Shown here in pieces: positions 59,531 to 64,000 of a stretch of 64,000 nt of DNA (positions are counted from its first letter, which is position 1; every line of letters starts with the position of its first letter). Under the pieces are notes generated by a model. The model saw only the letters and a program-made list of their open reading frames with translations. It searched no databases and was not told the DNA's origin. The position numbers and the translations under genes are program-made. This stretch comes from JAIBJN01 sp963842305 (lineage in GTDB: Bacteria > Actinomycetota > Thermoleophilia > Gaiellales > Gaiellaceae): contig CAWJFW010000002.1 in the NCBI GenBank assembly GCA_963842305.1, positions 744,001 to 808,000 on the forward strand, in the 5' to 3' direction.

Positions 59531-62395
59531 CTACTCGTACTGGAGCGCACGCAGGACGTTGAGCTTCGCCGCTCGCCGGGCGGGCATGATCGCCGCCAAA
59601 ATCCCGACGATCACGGCGATGAAGGCGAAGACGACCAGCTGGCCCCACGGGATCGAGAAGCGGACGTCGAACTCCTGCAGCGCCTTCGTCACGAGGGCGG
59701 CGAGCAGGACGCCGAGCGGGAGGCCGAGCGCGGCGCCGATGAGCGCTGTGATCACGCTCTCCTGCCGCACCATGCGCCGGGTCTGCCGGCGCGTCATCCC
59801 GACCGCGCGCAGCATCCCGAGCTCGCGCGTCCGCTCGAAGATCGAGAGGACGAGCGTGTTGACCATGCCGAAGATGCTGACGATGACGGAGAGCGCGAGG
59901 AGGACATACAGCATCGTCAGGAACTGGTTGAAGTCCTCGTCCTGCTGGTCGATCCACGCCTCCCGCGTCTGGACCTTGGCGTCGGGGAAGTTGGCGACGG
60001 CTGCGTCGAGCGACTCGGTCGTTGCCTCAGTCGGGTCGCCCGAGACGTTCACGAAGCTGAATTGGTTCCGCGGGCGTTCGAAGTACGTGTCGAACGTCTG
60101 GGTGGTTATCGAGACGCCGCCCAGGAGCGGGTAGAACGGCGGCGGCTCGTAGAGGCCCACGACCTGCCGCTCGAGCGTCTGCGTCCGAGGGGGTCAGGAT
60201 CGTGATCGTGTCGCCGACCGAGATGTCGTTGTCCTCGGCGAACTTCGCGTCGACGATCGCCTCGTTCGCGCTGAGGTTCCGGACGATGTTGTCGTTGCCT
60301 TCCTTCCAGTCGAAGGTGTAGGTCTGGAGGATCGTCCTCGGGTCGATCCCCGTCACGTAGGTCGAGGAGTCGCCGACCTTGCCCAGATCGGCGCGAACGT
60401 TGGACACGACCTCGTGCGTCCGGCGAGCGGGCCAGCTCGTCTCCGGCGGCCGCGACGAACGGCGTGAAGCCGTCCTGGGCGGTGACGACGTAGTCCGCCT
60501 TCACCTGGTCTTCGATCGCGCCTCGGTTCGACGCCTTCATGCCGTTGGCGAGCACGGCGACGAAGGTGACGAGCGCGATCCCGATCATGAGGGCCGCGGC
60601 CGTAGCGGCCGTCCGGCCGGTGTTTCGCCGTGAGTTTTCGCGCGCGAGCGCATCGACGGACTTGTCCGGACGGATGCTCGGAAGCTCGTCGGGCCACTCG
60701 ACGTTGAGGTGCCCGCGCCACCGAAGGCCGACGATGACGAGGTTGACGACGAGGAGCACGATGAGTGCCACGGCGGCTCCGCCGAACATGACGGAGAAAA
60801 CCAGGAAGAGGAGGATCTCGGCGAGCGGGAGCGTGGCGGCCAGGGCGACGCCCCTCTTCGCGCGCGGAGCGTCCTTTTCGAGCAGGCCGTACTTCAGGCC
60901 CCAGTAGAAGAGCGCGAACGGGTAGAAGACGACCGAGACAACGACGAGCGCCCACTTCGCAATCGGGCTCGTCGCCGACCGCGAGCGGCCGAACCGTCCG
61001 CGAGGAGATCATGGCGACGCCGACGAAGAGCAAGATGACGCCGCCTGCGATCGAGAGCAGCCGCGTGGCCGTATCGAGGTCGTCCTGGAACATGGACCAG
61101 CCGAGCAGGAACGCCGCGAGAGCGATCACGGCGAGGGCGATATACGGAACGAACGGCGCGAAGCGGGAGCGGGGGAGCGTGAAGCCCTCGCGGACCGCGG
61201 CGATGGGCGGGACGCGCGTCGCCCTGATCGCGGGGAAGAGACCGGCGATGAGGGTGATGATCGTGCCGACGAGGAGCGAGACGACGATCGTGCGGGTGGC
61301 GAACACCATGTTCGCGGTCGGGAGGTCGAGGTCGAGCGCCTTGAAGAGCGCGTTGAGGCCGACGGCCAGGGCGAAGCCGGCGAAGAGGCCTATGACCGAC
61401 GCGATGATCCCGATCGTCAGCGCCTCGACGATGACCGACCACAGAATCTGGCGGCGCGAGGCGCCGACGGTCCGCATCGTGGCGAACTCGCGGGTGCGCT
61501 GGGCGACGGTGATCGAAAGCGTGTTGAAGATGACGAACGCGCCGACGAAGAGGGCGATGCCGGCGAACGCGAGCAGGAAGTACTCGATGAAGTTGGTGAA
61601 CTCGCTGATGTCGTCCTTGTCGTCCTGAGCCTCGGCCGCGGCGGAGCGAACCTGTGCGTCGGCGGGGAGGATCGGCTGGATGTCCTTGATCAACTGCTCG
61701 GGCGTCGTCCCCTGCGTGCCGGCGACCGAGATCGAATCGACCTGACCCTCGCGGTCGAGCAGCCTCTGGGCGGTCGGCAGGTCGAAGATGGCGAAGGTGG
61801 CCGTGCCCAGCGAGTCGACGTTGCCGAACTTGGCGATGCCCGTCAGCGTGAAGTCCTGCTTCGGCTGGAGGGTCGAGATCTGGATCGTGTCGCCGATCTT
61901 GTAGTTCTCACGATCGGCAGTCCCGGCATCGATCACCACCTCGTCGTCGCCGTGAGCCCAGTTGCCCTCGACGAGGTTCAGGGGGTTGAAGCGGTCGACG
62001 TCCTGTCCGGTCTCGATGCCGAAGCCGAGGCTGGGAGCGCCCTGGGTGTTGATCGCCTTCCCGTCCGAGCCGATGATCTTCGTGTTCGTCTCGTCGGCGA
62101 CGCTGCCCGCGGCAGCCTCGACATCGGGCAGTGCGCGCACCTTGGCGACGAGAGACTCGTCGATCGGCGGCGTCTCCGCGTCGGTGCCCTGGAAGCTGAT
62201 GTCGGCTCCCTTACCGGAGACGACCACGTCGGTGCCGGCGTACGACTCGTCGAAGATCGTCGAGAACGCCTTGTCGATTGTGTCCGTGAGGACGTAGGTG
62301 CCGCTCATCATCGCGACACCGAGGATGATCGCCAGAGCGGTGAGTATCGCTCTGAGCTTGCGGCCGAGCAGGCCCCTGAGGGCCACTCGGATCAC
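59531..62395 (-). CDS. FtsX/MacB-type ABC transporter permease (three one-base frameshifts)
   Basis: Three extra bases break the frame: about 60975, about 60420-60423 and in GGGGG 60190-60194 (plus-strand positions). Corrected, it is one protein of about 950 residues with two FtsX domains. The first starts VALRGLLGRKLRAILTALAI and has TREFATMRTVGASRRQI. A middle membrane region contains SPIAKWALVVVSVVFYPFAL. The second has GRTAATAAALMIGIALVTFV and ends RELGMLRAVGMTRRQTRRM. Large periplasmic-type loops lie between. It likely exports lipids, peptides or lipoproteins with the ATPase. GTG overlaps the ATPase stop (GTGA). Confidence 0.88.
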
Positions 62396-63165
62396 AGCCG
62401 GCTCACCGTCTGCATCGTCTCCACGACCTCGTCGGCCGTGGCCTTGCCGAGCTCCTTGACGATGCAACCGTCGGCGAGGAACAGCGTCCTGTCCGCGATG
62501 GCCGTCGCCTTCGGGTCGTGCGAGACCATGACGAAGGTCTGGCCCAGCGTCTCGACCGACTCCCGCAGCAGCTCGAGGATCTCCGCGCTGGTAGTCGAGT
62601 CGAGGTTGCCCGTCGGCTCGTCCGCAAAGACCACCGTCGGCTTGGTGATGAGGGCGCGGGCGACGGCGACGCGCTGCTGCTGGCCGCCCGAGAGCTCCGC
62701 GGGCCGGTGCTTGCGCCGGTCGCCGAGGCCGACTCGATCGATCACGGATTCGATCCAGTCCTTGTCGAGCTTGACGCCGCCGAGCTCGAGAGGCAGGACG
62801 ATGTTCTCCTCGGCGCTCAGCATCGGGAGCAGGTTGAAGAACTGGAAGATGAAGCCGATGTGCTCGCGCCTGAGCTTCGTGAGGTCGGTGTCGCTCAGGT
62901 TGGCGATGTCGGTGCCGTCGATGGCGACCTCGCCTTCCGTGGGCTTGTCCAGCCCCGCCAGGATGTGCATGAGGGTCGACTTGCCCGAGCCCGACGGGCC
63001 CATGACGCCGGTGAGCTTCCCGCGCTGGACGTCGAGGTCGACGCCTCTCAGGGCGTTCACGGCCGTGTCGCCCTCGCCGTAGACGCGCGTGATGCCGCGC
63101 GCGGTCACGACCGCGCCGTTGGTGCTGCTGGTGCTGCTTTCGGTCTGCTGCGCTTCGGTAGCCAT
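62392..63165 (-). CDS. ABC transporter ATPase (LolD/MacB type)
   Basis: The 257-residue ATPase has Walker A GPSGSGKSTLM, Q-loop IGFIFQFFNLLP, signature LSGGQQQRVAVARAL, Walker B VVFADEPTGNLDS and H-loop VMVSHDPKA. It pairs with the following FtsX-type permease by a four-base overlap. ATG 63165 has TAGAGT seven bases upstream, so it is probably leaderless. The N-terminal 20 residues are Ser/Thr-rich. Confidence 0.95.
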   Translation of the reverse strand: MATEAQQTESSTSSTNGAVVTARGITRVYGEGDTAVNALRGVDLDVQRGKLTGVMGPSGSGKSTLMHILAGLDKPTEGEVAIDGTDIANLSDTDLTKLRREHIGFIFQFFNLLPMLSAEENIVLPLELGGVKLDKDWIESVIDRVGLGDRRKHRPAELSGGQQQRVAVARALITKPTVVFADEPTGNLDSTTSAEILELLRESVETLGQTFVMVSHDPKATAIADRTLFLADGCIVKELGKATADEVVETMQTVSRL

Positions 63166-63172
63166 GGTCGCC

Positions 63173-63178
63173 ACTCTA
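63173..63178 (-). promoter_or_regulatory. -10 hexamer of a leaderless promoter for the ABC exporter
   Basis: TAGAGT on the minus strand, 7 bases before the ATG at 63165. An AGGAGG further up is too far from the start to serve as Shine-Dalgarno. Confidence 0.45.
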
Positions 63179-63258
63179 TGGAACCTCCTGAGGGCTCGGG
63201 GTGCCGTCAATGGTTCCAAGGGCACGTGGGCGCCACAAGGAGGGGAGCGCGAGACCTG

Positions 63259-63278
63259 AGGTTCGGTTAACCGAACCT
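63259..63278. promoter_or_regulatory. 20-bp perfect palindrome
   Basis: AGGTTCGGTTAACCGAACCT is fully self-complementary. It lies about 80 bases upstream of the ABC exporter -10 box. It could be an operator for a dimeric regulator or, in RNA, an 8-bp stem with a UUAA loop. No T tract follows on either strand. Confidence 0.6.
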
Positions 63279-63279
63279 A

Positions 63280-63441
63280 GGAGGGTTGGCGAAACGTCGC
63301 TCGTCGCCGGGGTGCGATGGTCGTTCCGAGGCAAGGCCGCAGGGAGAGCCGGTAGCCGAAGCCACGGGCGCGACCGAGGACGCCGTCCTCGGGGCGAACA
63401 GCGCGGCCCGGCAACACAGCCGCCTGTTTCGCCAAACTTCC
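63280..63441. repeat. Long-range inverted repeat enclosing about 130 bp
   Basis: GGAGGGTTGGCGAAAC (63280-63295) is complementary at 14 of 16 positions, plus one G-T pair, to GTTTCGCCAAACTTCC (63426-63441). Inside is a perfect 8-bp hairpin CCGAGGAC-GCC-GTCCTCGG (63374-63392). CCTA occurs at both outer edges (63276-63279 and 63440-63443). It could be a structured RNA closed by a long stem or a small mobile-element remnant. It fills the spacer between the antiporter stop and the ABC exporter. Confidence 0.5.
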
Positions 63442-64000
63442 TAACGGTCGCCGGCGGCGTAGAAGCCGAATGCCACGCCGACGTAGGCGGCGATCAGCAC
63501 GACGCCGCGCCAGCGGGTCGAGCGCCCGTTGACGAGGAGAAGGGCCGCGAAGATGACCGAGCCGCCCATGGCGAGGAGCTCGATCTGGCGGAAGGAGAGC
63601 GCCAGCGGCTCGATCAGCCACGAGATCAGGGCAACCGCCGGGATGAGGAAGACCGCCACCTGAGCGCTCGAGGCAAGCGCGATCTCGGCCGCGAGCTTGA
63701 GGTTTCCCTTGTAGGCGACGACGACCGCGCCGCCGTGCTCGGCCGCGTTCCCGACGATCGCGACGATCACCGCCGCGACGAAGAAGTCGGACAATCCGAA
63801 GTCCTCGGCGAACGCCTGGAGCGTTCCGACGAGGATCTCGGCGACGAACGCCGTGACGACTGTCGCCGCCCCGAGCACAGCGACCGAGAGCGGCAGCGAC
63901 CACGCCGCCATCCTCGCCGACTCGTCCGAGATGTGGAGCGAGCGATGGCGTCGCAGCGAGTACCACGTCACGACGACGTAGACGAGCAGGAGGACGATCG
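63441..64000 (-). CDS. Ca2+/H+ antiporter (CaxA family), C-terminal part
   Basis: The frame is open to the right window edge, so the N-terminal half is missing; the Met at 63971 is internal. The last 185 residues have five to six membrane helices and the second cation-site repeat with VGNAAEHGGAVVVAYKGN, followed by LAAEIALASSAQVAVFLIP. The GNxxEH pattern is typical of CAX calcium/proton exchangers. It ends FGFYAAGDR. The ABC exporter lies downstream on the same strand beyond a 275-base structured spacer. Confidence 0.9.
   Translation of the reverse strand, partial: IVLLLVYVVVTWYSLRRHRSLHISDESARMAAWSLPLSVAVLGAATVVTAFVAEILVGTLQAFAEDFGLSDFFVAAVIVAIVGNAAEHGGAVVVAYKGNLKLAAEIALASSAQVAVFLIPAVALISWLIEPLALSFRQIELLAMGGSVIFAALLLVNGRSTRWRGVVLIAAYVGVAFGFYAAGDR

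Noticed and set aside
1..64000. tRNA, rRNA, CRISPR array, insertion sequence or prophage.
   Set aside because: I looked in the intergenic gaps and found no cloverleaf, no spaced direct repeats of CRISPR type and no transposase, integrase or phage structural gene.

Overview
This window is GC-rich, densely coded bacterial chromosome. It most resembles a deep-branching actinobacterium, perhaps class Thermoleophilia (Gaiellales/Solirubrobacterales-like). That assignment is inferred from gene content and high GC, with many GTG/TTG starts, an mraZ-led dcw cluster, a PafB-PafC fusion, a fused SecDF and CGNR/MarR regulators. I see no rRNA, tRNA, CRISPR array, insertion sequence or prophage. No stretch over 300 bases lacks a gene.

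Layout. 1-784 is the 3' end of a sensor kinase. 0.8-3.9 kb holds a fused WYL-domain (PafBC-like) regulator divergent from DNA polymerase IV. 4.0-10.3 kb is mostly minus strand: an unusual DapB, zinc-ribbon proteins, an aldehyde dehydrogenase and small GAF/zinc proteins, with a plus-strand 3-hydroxyacyl-CoA dehydrogenase. 10.4-13.1 kb holds a secreted protein and a two-component system. 13.6-21.1 kb is the queA-tgt-yajC-secDF block followed by a phasin-like protein and a UbiB/ABC1 kinase. 21.4-24.6 kb has an atypical response regulator and a secreted SBBP/RTX protein. 24.6-27.5 kb is an overlapping cupin-alkA-azlC-azlD operon divergent from a CGNR regulator. 27.5-32.9 kb has hydantoinase/oxoprolinase subunits, an ECF sigma/Ogt pair and a PfkB kinase. 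33.2-48.0 kb is the division and cell-wall cluster mraZ-rsmH-ftsL-ftsI-murE-murF-mraY-murD-ftsW-murG-murC-murB-ftsQ-ftsZ. 48.1-55.5 kb has a tryptophanase-family lyase, then the glycine cleavage system (gcvT-H-PA-PB) running into HEAT, cupin and ankyrin genes. 55.6-59.4 kb has rlmN, marR, an MFS exporter and threonine aldolase. 59.5-64.0 kb has an FtsX-type ABC exporter and a truncated Ca2+/H+ antiporter.

Two window-wide signals stand out. First, several genes that should be intact (secDF three times, the ABC permease three times, pfkB twice, a histidine kinase once, possibly ftsW) are broken by single extra bases, mostly in short homopolymers. One further gene has a missing T. Removing or adding that one base restores textbook protein sequence, so I read these as assembly errors, not gene decay, and annotate the genes as whole. 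Second, many first genes of transcription units have a TANNNT -10 hexamer 6-9 bases before the start codon and no Shine-Dalgarno sequence, which implies leaderless mRNAs. Genes inside operons instead overlap their neighbours by 4-17 bases.

Other regulatory signals are four GTG boxes at exact 10-bp spacing over the mraZ promoter, palindromic operators over the CGNR and MarR starts, a dyad between pafBC and dinB, a 20-bp perfect palindrome next to a 16-bp long-range inverted repeat before the ABC exporter, and a GC-rich intergenic repeat present twice.
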